Below are positions 13,348-20,367 of a DNA stretch of 20,415 nt, in pieces. A model generated the notes under the pieces. That model was not told the DNA's origin. It made no database searches and saw only the letters and a program-made list of their open reading frames with translations. The stretch spans positions 1 through 20,415 of the IMG/VR virus record IMGVR_UViG_3300007734_000436; one strand, written 5' to 3'. This stretch comes from a virus. Each line of letters opens with the position of its first letter. The stretch's first letter is position 1. A program made the translations under genes and the position numbers.

Positions 13348-13758
13348 CTAACCTATCAATTCCACTGAATACTGATAACTTAGGTAATCAATACTAGCGG
13401 ATGTTATTGTGCCGGGTGATGCAGACACAACTCTTAAAGTTTGCACTGCACCGCTTAGTGTTTTATCAGCCTCAATAGCGGCTTTAATTGAGGTTGAACC
13501 GGATGAGCTGAGTAGCCCATCCAATCTTGATTGCCCATCTTTTTCACTCATGCGACCAACCATGACAATTATGTTGCAGGTTGCAGAGTCAAAGCCTCTG
13601 TTAAGTGTGTAGTCATAATTCATTGACAATTGACCAATAACTGCAAAAGCATTATTAGTAGGCACATTTGTAGAGTCAGGGACATAATCCATTACACGCA
13701 AACCGGTAATAGCTGTAAGAGCTGTTTTAAGATTTGTCCTTACTGTACTTGGCACCAT
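13348..13758 (-). CDS. Tail terminator / tail completion protein (candidate)
   Basis: A 136-residue protein located between the connector and the major tail protein, where tail terminators or head-tail joining proteins lie. It starts with the helix STVRTNLKTALTAITGLRVMDYVPD, typical of terminator proteins ('L...L....gl.v..y.P'), then strands NNAFAVIGQLSMNYDYTLNRG and TCNIIVMVGRM, and ends with SIDYLSYQYSVELIG, a characteristic last strand. It should cap the tube and fix its end against the head connector. It overlaps the connector stop by one base (TAATG). A separate head-tail stopper gene is not visible here. Confidence 0.7.
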   Translation of the reverse strand: MVPSTVRTNLKTALTAITGLRVMDYVPDSTNVPTNNAFAVIGQLSMNYDYTLNRGFDSATCNIIVMVGRMSEKDGQSRLDGLLSSSGSTSIKAAIEADKTLSGAVQTLRVVSASPGTITSASIDYLSYQYSVELIG

Positions 13759-14381
13759 TAGGCAATAGCAATCTTTTGATATGCCCTAATCATTTGTGAT
13801 ACATCTCTGCCTACTGGGGACATGCGGATCACTCCTAAGTCACCAAGACCTAATACACCGCCCGGTGCATCTTTGCGCTTGTATAGATCAGCTGTTAGGA
13901 TTAAACAAGCTACATTGACATCACTGGGTACAGATGGCCAGCCAAACTTAGCTGTGACTTGTACACCGGGGCGTAAGCCGTTTTGTGTCAAGCCGGGAAA
14001 TATAGGCCATGTTTCAGTATTAGAAACCATAGTCAATTGTGTAAAGGGTCTGCCTAAAGCTGAGGCTGTAAGCGGATCCATAATAAAATCTGTGTTCAAA
14101 GTTAGTGTTTTTGTGTAGGTGCCATTGCCGGCTTCATCTACTTTTACAATAAGACCAGTGGTACTACTTATGTCATCTGTATAAACAAAAACATTTGAGT
14201 AAGCTCTGTAAGTGCGTGTTGTAGCCGAGGTGTCAGCATAAAATCTGCGATTGGCAATTTTATCAATTGAGCGTGATGATGACTCCACTAATGTTTCAAG
14301 TAAAGTGTCATCTGTTGAGTCTGAAATAGACAAGTAAGCTTTGATCGCTACCAGTGTTGCGTAGCCGTTTGTTATAGCCAT
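13758..14381 (-). CDS. Head-tail connector protein (gp6-like adaptor)
   Basis: Forms the ring below the portal that joins head and tail. 207 residues from ATG 14381, chosen because MAITNGYATLVAIKAYLSI is the usual beginning of the family; the frame extends to a TTG at 14444 that looks spurious. The N-terminal helical bundle (DDTLLETLVESSSRSIDKIANRRFY) has the pattern 'L...i..as..id...gr.f'. A beta insert follows, then a C-terminal helical part CLILTADLYKRKDAPGGVLG and DVSQMIRAYQKI, matching the adaptor's last helix. The start codon lies inside an 11-bp inverted repeat. The gene follows the capsid gene and a hairpin. Confidence 0.8.
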   Translation of the reverse strand: MAITNGYATLVAIKAYLSISDSTDDTLLETLVESSSRSIDKIANRRFYADTSATTRTYRAYSNVFVYTDDISSTTGLIVKVDEAGNGTYTKTLTLNTDFIMDPLTASALGRPFTQLTMVSNTETWPIFPGLTQNGLRPGVQVTAKFGWPSVPSDVNVACLILTADLYKRKDAPGGVLGLGDLGVIRMSPVGRDVSQMIRAYQKIAIA

Positions 14382-14448
14382 GGTTGGTATCCAAAACCTA
14401 AAGTGCTCTGGGACATTAAGCAAACTCCAATTCTTAAATACCAACCAT
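14380..14448 (-). repeat. 11-bp inverted repeat over the connector start codon
   Basis: Perfect arms ATGGTTGGTAT (14380-14390) and ATACCAACCAT (14438-14448) with a 47-base spacer. In the transcript they would pair and bury the connector ATG (14381-14379). There is no strong Shine-Dalgarno in the spacer. This could lower or regulate connector translation relative to the capsid. Confidence 0.7.
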
Positions 14449-14457
14449 AGTTAGGAT

Positions 14458-14487
14458 CTAAGCCCCTTGGAAGGGTAAGGGGCTTAG
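14458..14487. terminator. Strong 11-bp hairpin just after the major capsid gene
   Basis: Arms CTAAGCCCCTT (14458-14468) and AAGGGGCTTAG (14477-14487) pair perfectly with an 8-base loop. The position 11 bases after the capsid stop suggests a partial terminator, a processing site or a barrier against exonuclease. Neither strand shows a good U-tract after the stem, so a classic rho-independent terminator is not certain. Confidence 0.7.
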
Positions 14488-14498
14488 AAACTTATTGC

Positions 14499-15857
14499 TT
14501 AGAAGCTTGGTGCGGCCAAGCCGGTGCCGTTAATTTGTGCAATAGCACCTGCATATCTCAAACTTGTGAAAGCTGACATACCAAACATTACAATGTTGAT
14601 TGCAACCTTGCCATTTGGCTCTTCAAACTTAACATAAGTTGGTGAACCAGTTTCTTCCCAAAGGTGACACTCATTAAGATCAACCACAAAGATTGTATCT
14701 TGATTTGTGCTAGCGCCAATATTTGTTGCAATGTTAGCATCTGTAATAATTGGCAAGCCAAGTATTGAGTAGCCACTGTTGCCGTATGGCGGTGTGCCAT
14801 TGCCTGTACCAATTGCATTGATTGGGTTATAGGCGTTTGGTACTACAAGTGGGCGATTTGAACCATCTACTCCAGCCAATAGAAAACCTAAGCGGCGTGG
14901 ATGCATGATGATTGCATTTGGATTAGCATAGATTGTAGATTGAATCTGTTGGATGCTATCGGCAATCTTAGGATAAAGGCCGGCCACTGTACCTGTAGTA
15001 GCTGTGTAAGTTACCAAGATACCTGTTGTCATGCTCTTTAGACCTAATGGTTGTCCATTTGAACCTGATCCATTTAGAAGCGCATCATCAAGTTTTGTGT
15101 GATAAGCGCGTAACAAGTCTGCTAATACAATGTTTTCAATGTTGTATCCGCGTAGTAATGCTTGCTTTGAAATGCTGTTTTGTCCAGCAATTGTGTTCAC
15201 ATTTACTGTGAGTGTTGTATCATCTGGATCTGTGCTAACTGCGGCAGTGTTTTCAGATGTTTGATATGCAACGGCAGTACCAGTTGTAATACGGCTGATA
15301 ACTACTGACATACCCTGTGCAGGTAGTGGATGTTTGCGTGCTGCATCTGCAAACGGCCTACCGGCGCGTGATAGAGGTGCATACAAATCAACTAGATATT
15401 GAGGTACTACAAGGCCTGCAAAATTGCCTGAATCTGATGCACGCTTTTCAATTGCCATTTCTTTTTGATGGCGTTGAATACGCTCGGATGCTTCATAGTC
15501 ATTTGCGAATTGTGCTTTTAGTGCGTCACCTAAGAATTTATCTGCGGTGCGCTCTGAGTAAGTTAGTTCCTCTTTTGTGACAGTGAAACCACCGGCGCGT
15601 GTTTCTTTCTTTGTATCTACATTGGCATCAACCTTAGCTGCTAGATCAGCGGCTTTTTGGTTGCGCAGTTCAATATCTGACATCTGCTCAATTCTTTCAT
15701 CTAACTTTTTGACTTCAAGGTTTAGTGCCTCTACATTGGCAAGTTCAACCTCTGATAGATCGCGCATCTCATCTGCTGCACGCTCTACTGTTGATGAAAT
15801 AAGAGCAGTCTTTGTTTCACGCTTCTCACGCAGAGAGGCTAGAAATGTATTTGACAT
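14499..15857 (-). CDS. Major capsid protein, HK97 fold, with N-terminal scaffold (delta) domain
   Basis: Forms the icosahedral shell. 452 residues. The first about 115 residues are charged and coiled-coil forming (EVELANVEALNLEVKKLDERIEQM), the delta domain that acts as scaffold and is removed by the prohead protease. From about 150 the HK97 fold is visible: VPQYLVDLYAPLSRAGRPFADA, then ITTGTAVAYQTSENTAAVSTD (E-loop/P-domain strands), IAGQNSISKQALLRG, LRAYHTKLDDALLNGSGSNG, and IIMHPRRLGFLLAGVDGSN in the A-domain. No separate scaffold gene is present, in line with the built-in domain. It has its own promoter candidate and an excellent ribosome site (TAGGAG), as expected for the most abundant protein. 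Confidence 0.92.
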   Translation of the reverse strand: MSNTFLASLREKRETKTALISSTVERAADEMRDLSEVELANVEALNLEVKKLDERIEQMSDIELRNQKAADLAAKVDANVDTKKETRAGGFTVTKEELTYSERTADKFLGDALKAQFANDYEASERIQRHQKEMAIEKRASDSGNFAGLVVPQYLVDLYAPLSRAGRPFADAARKHPLPAQGMSVVISRITTGTAVAYQTSENTAAVSTDPDDTTLTVNVNTIAGQNSISKQALLRGYNIENIVLADLLRAYHTKLDDALLNGSGSNGQPLGLKSMTTGILVTYTATTGTVAGLYPKIADSIQQIQSTIYANPNAIIMHPRRLGFLLAGVDGSNRPLVVPNAYNPINAIGTGNGTPPYGNSGYSILGLPIITDANIATNIGASTNQDTIFVVDLNECHLWEETGSPTYVKFEEPNGKVAINIVMFGMSAFTSLRYAGAIAQINGTGLAAPSF

Positions 15858-15934
15858 TTTTCTCCTATAAATTAGTTTGGTTTGTGAGAAGGTGTGACTC
15901 GCTGCAATACAGGGTCAGGTGTTCTACTCTTTAT

Positions 15935-15962
15935 ATTATATCTGTTTTTTTAAGTTTTGTAA
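15935..15962 (-). promoter_or_regulatory. Candidate promoter for the major capsid gene
   Basis: On the minus strand a perfect -10 TATAAT (15940-15935) lies 16 bases after a weak -35-like TTACAA (15962-15957). It overlaps the stop of the upstream gene and leaves a leader of about 70 bases before the capsid ATG. This is one of the few real gaps in the array and stands before the gene needing the highest expression. The -35 is poor, so the call rests mainly on the -10 and position. Confidence 0.5.
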
Positions 15963-16640
15963 TATTTGTACAGCTGTGTTGTATCTTGGTTTCTTCTCTT
16001 CATCTTCATGATAATCTCTATCTTGGTTTGCTATGTTTTCTGCCCAAGACTTACCGGCATCACCGCCCCACAATGCCCACGCAATTCTGCCATTTGAAGG
16101 GTAGCCATCTTCTCCAGGGCTAAAACCCTCAGCTTGTTTATCTACTTCATGTCTTGCAAAAAAAGATACCATGCGATTGACTGTTTCTAAAGGCAAGTCT
16201 TTGCCACCTGCAATATCTCTGCCTCTAGCAATACCTATCTCAGTACCACCTCTGCCAAACTCTCTACGCCAATCAAGTCCTCTTTGTGCCTCTGTCCTCA
16301 TTGCAGCTGTAGTTGTAAAACTCTCGGCTCTATCTTGATTTTGCACTGCCCACCTGTTGCAGTAATAATCTGCCTGTACATTGGCTTCCCATAAATCACA
16401 ATAACCTTGCTCATAAAAATAACAGTTTGCGCAATTGCGACCCTCTGGCACATCTTGACTAGATGCCGGTCTGTAGTTTTGTGGTACCTCTCTGGTACCA
16501 AACTCTGAAATGTTTATCGCTGTTAATTGATCCTCAGCCTGAGCTTGAGTTTTGTGACAGCCTATTAGCTCATTGTTTTCATCTTTGACTACTGCAAAAC
16601 CCTCACAGTCAGGATGATTACTTACTACGCTGTATGGCAT
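15936..16640 (-). CDS. Head-region accessory protein with HiPIP-like cysteine motif and conserved C-terminal domain
   Basis: A 234-residue protein. Three parts are visible. Residues 1-47 (MPYSVVSNHPDCEGFAVVKD, then ELIGCHKTQAQAEDQLTAI) form a small domain often found near phage head proteases. Residues about 69-97 hold four cysteines as CANCYFYEQGYCDLWEANVQ followed by ADYYCNRW, i.e. C-x2-C-x7-C-x13-C ending C-x-W, which resembles the iron-sulfur site of high-potential iron-sulfur proteins. The C-terminal domain (GLDWRREFGRGGTEIGIARG, ETVNRMVSFFARHEVDK, GEDGYPSNGRIAWALWGGDA) is a widespread phage domain of unknown function, sometimes fused to protease or capsid genes. It overlaps the protease by 23 bases, so it may be an assembly factor or minor head protein. 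Confidence 0.75.
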   Translation of the reverse strand: MPYSVVSNHPDCEGFAVVKDENNELIGCHKTQAQAEDQLTAINISEFGTREVPQNYRPASSQDVPEGRNCANCYFYEQGYCDLWEANVQADYYCNRWAVQNQDRAESFTTTAAMRTEAQRGLDWRREFGRGGTEIGIARGRDIAGGKDLPLETVNRMVSFFARHEVDKQAEGFSPGEDGYPSNGRIAWALWGGDAGKSWAENIANQDRDYHEDEEKKPRYNTAVQILQNLKKQI

Positions 16641-17169
16641 CTAATATCTTTCTAGCTTCATCTAGTCTAGGTGTAACTTGAGGCGCACCTTGTCGCACTC
16701 CGGCAACAGCGGCCATATCTCCATAAGCTCCAAAGGTTACAAGTGATACCTCAGCTAGATGCGCCTTGATACGCTCCATCACACCATCTGGCCTTTTGCG
16801 GTTTTTGATTGGCATAAAGCCAATAGATAATTGATCTAGTGCGCCATCTCTTACTAGCTCTAAAGCTTCATCACCTTCTCTTGTTTTAGAAATTCTAAAC
16901 TCTGCATATAAACCTTCATCTGTTTCTTTCAAGAGCGTGGCTCTACCTAATACATTGTTTTCGCCATGACCGCGCAAAAGTTTTACTCTATGAGGTGCGC
17001 GGATAACATCTGCAAAAACACCTTTTCTAAATATCTCAGTGATTGTGCTACTTATGCGCTGCTCTTTGTTATATGGCACTGCCATGCCATAGATAGTGCG
17101 CCCATCACCATCTGCAAGGCGTAATTCAAACTCAACATTGTAACGCCTGTTTTCTATATCATTGCTCAT
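16618..17169 (-). CDS. HK97-family prohead protease
   Basis: Serine protease that removes the capsid protein's scaffold domain and then itself during head maturation. It has 183 residues, a usual length. Visible motifs: GRTIYGMAVPYNKEQRI (residues 23-39), the catalytic His in LLRGHGENNVLGRA (H68), RDGALDQLSIGFMPIK with catalytic Ser (S115), and RIKAHLAEVSLVTFGAYGDM, whose E140 is at the third catalytic position. The C-terminal tail (TPRLDEARKILDAIQRSK) is helical, like the self-cleaved part in relatives. It overlaps the portal by 11 bases and the accessory protein by 23. The delta domain of the capsid protein is the expected substrate. Confidence 0.92.
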   Translation of the reverse strand: MSNDIENRRYNVEFELRLADGDGRTIYGMAVPYNKEQRISSTITEIFRKGVFADVIRAPHRVKLLRGHGENNVLGRATLLKETDEGLYAEFRISKTREGDEALELVRDGALDQLSIGFMPIKNRKRPDGVMERIKAHLAEVSLVTFGAYGDMAAVAGVRQGAPQVTPRLDEARKILDAIQRSK

Positions 17170-18334
17170 TGTCAGTTACCTCTTGTATCTGTGCGGTTGC
17201 ATTTGTTTCATCATCATTTTCCCCTACTTCATAATCCATTGACTCAAGGTTTTCTCTATCTCTCACCTCATCAACAGTTAGAAATCCGCTTGACAATGCT
17301 GTTGCGTAAGCTGCGTATCTACTAGCGGTATCTGTCTTTAACATAGTGTCATACTTAAACTTGGCAACTTGTCCACGCACTAACAAATCAGAAAACGCGG
17401 CTTCAATTCTTTCAGCTATTGGTTGTATTGAAAATTTAATGAGCTGCAAGTTTTCCTCTTCAACATTGCTATAGGTACGGCTACTGTTTGGTGCGCCTAA
17501 ATAGTAAGCCGGTATTCCAAGGATGTTAGCGGCCTCTGTAAGACCGGCTGTTTGTGCCTCTACTAATTGACTTTCAGCTGCGTTACTACTTAATACCTCA
17601 AAGTCTGTAGATGCGTTCATAACTACTGGAGATCTATTGCGTGATGAGTACATTGACATCCATGCAGATTTCAGAGCATCCGCTTCCTCACTTGTAAGAT
17701 CTGGATTAGCTGATTTAATTACAGCTGTTGGATTTACTCCGCCATCAAAATATCTTGCAGCATATTCATTGATTGCAATTTCTTTGCCAAGTGATTGTTT
17801 TGCTACGGCTAAGATACCTCTACCTACAATGTCACCCGGCATTGTAAAATTTTTAATGTGGAAGATCTCTGATCTATCATAAGTTTTGTCATCAATGCGA
17901 TAAACAATCTTGCCTTTATCTCTTGCAACCTGTACGCGATCAGGTGACACAGGATAAAGACTATCCGGATAACCATTAGCCCCAGCCTCACCTAATACGG
18001 CAATATAATTACCATCCATCAAAAGACCAGCGGCCATTGCGGCAATTGTTTCCATGCGTGTTTCTGTTGGATTAGGCCGCGCTAATATGTTTGGCTTTGG
18101 CATAACTTCTCTACCATTGCGATATGCGCAAAGATCTAATGCACCAATAGCATCTGCAATGAGTGAGATACCGCGATAGATTGCAGGTATGCCTAACGCA
18201 GTGCGACCATCTACATAAGTGCCTGCATAATTACCTTCAAAAAATCTACCGACTCTACCAAGTGAATCTACATAACCGGATGCTGTATAAGCTATGCCGG
18301 GTTGTATCTGCCTCTTTAGTAGCTTGCCAAGCAT
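17159..18334 (-). CDS. Portal protein (HK97 type)
   Basis: Twelve copies form the DNA entry/exit ring at one head vertex. The 391-residue length is normal for the HK97 portal family. Recognisable segments: GIPAIYRGISLIADAIGALD (residues 48-67), a typical 'v.acv..ia..va.lp' helix; LLMDGNYIAVLGEAGANGYP; YPVSPDRVQVARDKGKIVYR; EIFHIKNFTMPGDIVGRGIL; and NEYAARYFDGGVNPTAVIKS, the signature around the stem. SNAAESQLVEAQ and ILGIPAYYLG lie in the crown-proximal part. The C-terminus is acidic and Thr/Asn-rich. Its ATG overlaps the small membrane protein's TAA by one base. No MuF-type protein follows. Confidence 0.92.
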   Translation of the reverse strand: MLGKLLKRQIQPGIAYTASGYVDSLGRVGRFFEGNYAGTYVDGRTALGIPAIYRGISLIADAIGALDLCAYRNGREVMPKPNILARPNPTETRMETIAAMAAGLLMDGNYIAVLGEAGANGYPDSLYPVSPDRVQVARDKGKIVYRIDDKTYDRSEIFHIKNFTMPGDIVGRGILAVAKQSLGKEIAINEYAARYFDGGVNPTAVIKSANPDLTSEEADALKSAWMSMYSSRNRSPVVMNASTDFEVLSSNAAESQLVEAQTAGLTEAANILGIPAYYLGAPNSSRTYSNVEEENLQLIKFSIQPIAERIEAAFSDLLVRGQVAKFKYDTMLKTDTASRYAAYATALSSGFLTVDEVRDRENLESMDYEVGENDDETNATAQIQEVTDNEQ

Positions 18335-18480
18335 TATTTACCTCTAACCTCTAAAGCAATGCCGAATAAAATTAAAAATACGCCGCCTAATAATACTCCA
18401 GAAATCAAGTTAAGAGATGCGACACCTAAGACTAACAGTAAAGATCCTGAAACTTGTAATATTGTTGATAAGTATTTCAT
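18334..18480 (-). CDS. 48-aa membrane microprotein between terminase and portal
   Basis: A short frame that exactly fills the gap between large terminase and portal. Its ATG overlaps the terminase TAA by one base, and its own TAA overlaps the portal ATG by one base. The product starts MKYLSTILQVSGSLLLVLG and is almost wholly hydrophobic, with two membrane segments (about 7-24 and 26-43, Gly-rich) and a short basic end (EVRGK). Perfect coupling on both sides makes this a real gene. The function is unknown; a membrane anchor for head assembly or packaging, or a lysis/superinfection factor, is possible. Confidence 0.8.
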   Translation of the reverse strand: MKYLSTILQVSGSLLLVLGVASLNLISGVLLGGVFLILFGIALEVRGK

Positions 18481-19889
18481 TAGTACATCTTACTCCTCAC
18501 CACTGGTCTTTCCTCTATTTTGGTCACTACTCCATAGCGTGCCAGTGTTACCGCTACAAGTGGTGTGATGTTTGTTGTACTTTGTCTATTCCAAGCCCAT
18601 GAGTCACCCAATGGTCTTTTTGTTGATCCCATGATTGCAGCTCTTAGGTTTGGGTCATCTATATGACAAATTGTCCTAGCTTGTACTGCATCATAGAAAG
18701 ATCCACATGCTCTTGCATAATCACGCAGATGTATAGCCATAACGCCTATCTCTTGTTTTTGCAGCTCTGCTATTAGAGATGCTGCCGGTGAACCTGTGTC
18801 TATGACTACCTTAGTCTTGTATTTTTCACACAACTCTACAAGCTTTGGCAATACCCATGATGTGCCCTCTTTAGACTCTATAAGTTCAACAGGTGTATAG
18901 CCTAAGACTTGACCTGATACTGCAATAGTAGCTCTGTCGCGCTCCCTAGATATATCAACACCAAAGACCACATTGTTGCCAAGGATAATGTCAGTCCTAG
19001 CCAAACCATCCCAAACCTCTGTACTTATCACTTGCACTGCATCTTTGGCAGGCCACACATTAAGCCACTCTTTTGTAAATATCTCTGGACTGTTGGTTTG
19101 TGATGCCTCTTTGACCGCTTCAAGTAATACACCCTTTTCTTCATGCAAGGATGGGATTGCTTGGTACCACACATTTTGATCCATATAATCAAAATCATCT
19201 GACAAAGGTGACCACTCAAACCAAGCTAGTTTGTTTGTAGGATCTGCTATCTCTCGGTGACCCAATTCTCTGTAATGCTCTAATAACTCTGATTGCCCCG
19301 GAATACCGGCATTAGACATTATCCATAACTGCCCATTGCGCTTTGTTGCCAGTGTAGGTTGTAAGTTTGCTATCAAAGACAATTGATGCGTAAGTGCCTC
19401 ATCAATCACCATAAGGTTAAGACTTAAACCGCGTGCGCCTTTGTCATTAGGTGTGACAATGCCATAGGTAGATCCATTGCGCATGTAAATCTTTTCATTG
19501 CCATTTGTTTTACTCACTCTTGCAATACGCTTTGAAAACTTTGGCGACATCATAAAGCTTAATAAATGCTCTTCCCATTTAACTTTAGCCATGTTGCGGT
19601 CTTGAGCTGTATATGCCACATGTCTTTTAGATTGCAATAACTCATAAGCAATGCGCGTTTCAATTAACTTAGACTTACCAGACTGCCTACTAACTTGAGC
19701 TGCAACAGTCCGGTATTTATATTGGCCATGTTTGTTTTTTTCTAAACCCACATCACAGACATAGCGTTGCCACTCAAATAAGCTGTAACCTAATAGATCT
19801 GCGACAATGGCCATATTGTCGCCATCTGTTTCACAGCTCTCATCTCTTAGTGATGCCCACCGAGGTGGACACTTATTTAAAAATGTCAT
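18480..19889 (-). CDS. Terminase large subunit (DNA packaging ATPase/nuclease)
   Basis: Drives DNA into the prohead and cuts the concatemer. 469 residues from ATG 19889, chosen for its GAGG ribosome site five bases upstream and the family-like start; the frame extends to a TTG at 19979, which would lie fully inside the small subunit gene. ATPase motifs: adenine-contact region LFEWQRYV, Walker A VSRQSGKS (residues 66-73) with the R-x-S-GKS variant, Walker B LMVIDEA (159-165), and coupling motif LWIMSNAG. Nuclease motifs: VFGVDISRERDRATIAV (first Asp), KVVIDTGSPAA (second) and HIDDPNLRAAI (third). It overlaps the small subunit by 17 bases. Confidence 0.93.
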   Translation of the reverse strand: MTFLNKCPPRWASLRDESCETDGDNMAIVADLLGYSLFEWQRYVCDVGLEKNKHGQYKYRTVAAQVSRQSGKSKLIETRIAYELLQSKRHVAYTAQDRNMAKVKWEEHLLSFMMSPKFSKRIARVSKTNGNEKIYMRNGSTYGIVTPNDKGARGLSLNLMVIDEALTHQLSLIANLQPTLATKRNGQLWIMSNAGIPGQSELLEHYRELGHREIADPTNKLAWFEWSPLSDDFDYMDQNVWYQAIPSLHEEKGVLLEAVKEASQTNSPEIFTKEWLNVWPAKDAVQVISTEVWDGLARTDIILGNNVVFGVDISRERDRATIAVSGQVLGYTPVELIESKEGTSWVLPKLVELCEKYKTKVVIDTGSPAASLIAELQKQEIGVMAIHLRDYARACGSFYDAVQARTICHIDDPNLRAAIMGSTKRPLGDSWAWNRQSTTNITPLVAVTLARYGVVTKIEERPVVRSKMY

Positions 19890-20139
19890 CTGCCTCTGGC
19901 AAGCCGCAATAAGTCCAGATCTCTCTAAGCTCTCTGGATATAGATGGGATGGTGTGCGTATTCTCGCCTGTCTTCTCAATAAGATCCCACGCAGTAGCTA
20001 GACCAAGTAAAGCCACCTGTGTTACACCATCAATATCTTTGCGACCCTTCAAAGCGTTAATCATTGCAGCTGTATGTCTGCCGGGTGCGGCCTTACCACT
20101 TACGGCTGTTTTTGATGGCTTTTCTTTTTTTGTTGCCAT
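19873..20139 (-). CDS. Terminase small subunit (by position and composition)
   Basis: Expected to recognise the packaging site and regulate the large subunit. It has 88 residues, short for the family. The start is basic and Lys/Ala-rich (MATKKEKPSKTAVSGKAAPG), followed by helices TAAMINALKGRKDIDGVTQV and ALLGLATAWDLIEKTGE, and a C-terminal ISRELREIWTYCGLPEADD, which resembles the end of short actinophage small terminases. No helix-turn-helix is obvious. It has a strong ribosome site (AAGGGGGCG about 6 bases before the ATG). It overlaps HNH by 47 bases and the large subunit by 17. The call depends largely on the neighbouring genes. Confidence 0.75.
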   Translation of the reverse strand: MATKKEKPSKTAVSGKAAPGRHTAAMINALKGRKDIDGVTQVALLGLATAWDLIEKTGENTHTIPSISRELREIWTYCGLPEADDIFK

Positions 20140-20353
20140 AGATCGCCCCCTTGGAATAGTTGCAATGTGCGCACGCAGGTCTTAGAGTACCAACCCAAAG
20201 CTCTGGAGATGGGAAGGTATCAATTGGTGGATCATGGTCAATAGTTGTAGCAGGGGCTTTTTTGCAGTAAAAACAGGCCGGTTGAGTAGCCAAAATAATC
20301 TGCCTCAATCGCTTGTAATGAGCGTTGTATTTTCTACTTTTAAGAGTTTTCAT
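20093..20353 (-). CDS. HNH endonuclease (packaging-associated); N-terminus uncertain
   Basis: 86 residues from ATG 20353. The HNH core is clear: CFYCKKAP (first Cys pair), TTIDHDPPID with the catalytic His, and LRPACAHCNYSKGA (second Cys pair plus Asn). HNH proteins immediately before the terminase genes are frequent in cos-type phages and are thought to assist terminase cutting. The chosen ATG has no Shine-Dalgarno and sits inside a short palindrome. The same frame stays open upstream to the window edge (basic, ending SKPKRQKKDNNFV before the Met), so the protein may be longer than listed. A homing endonuclease is less likely given its place and tight overlap with the small terminase. Confidence 0.85.
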   Translation of the reverse strand: MKTLKSRKYNAHYKRLRQIILATQPACFYCKKAPATTIDHDPPIDTFPSPELWVGTLRPACAHCNYSKGAIYGNKKRKAIKNSRKW

Positions 20354-20367
20354 AACAAAATTGTTAT
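20352..20367. repeat. Short palindrome over the HNH ATG
   Basis: ATAACAA (20352-20358) and TTGTTAT (20361-20367) pair perfectly around a two-base centre and overlap the ATG at 20353-20351. It could be a binding site for a dimeric regulator or a chance AT-rich palindrome. An A-tract (about 8 bases) lies just upstream on the coding strand. Confidence 0.5.

Noticed and set aside
14382-14444. N-terminal extension of the connector to a TTG at 14444
   Set aside because: It gives a leader unlike the family and has no ribosome site; ATG 14381 gives the typical start.
14458-14487. Hairpin as a classic rho-independent terminator
   Set aside because: The stem is strong, but no U-run follows it on either strand; kept only as a hairpin or partial terminator.
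19890-19979. N-terminal extension of the large terminase to a TTG at 19979
   Set aside because: It lies wholly within the small terminase gene; ATG 19889 has a GAGG ribosome site and a family-like start.
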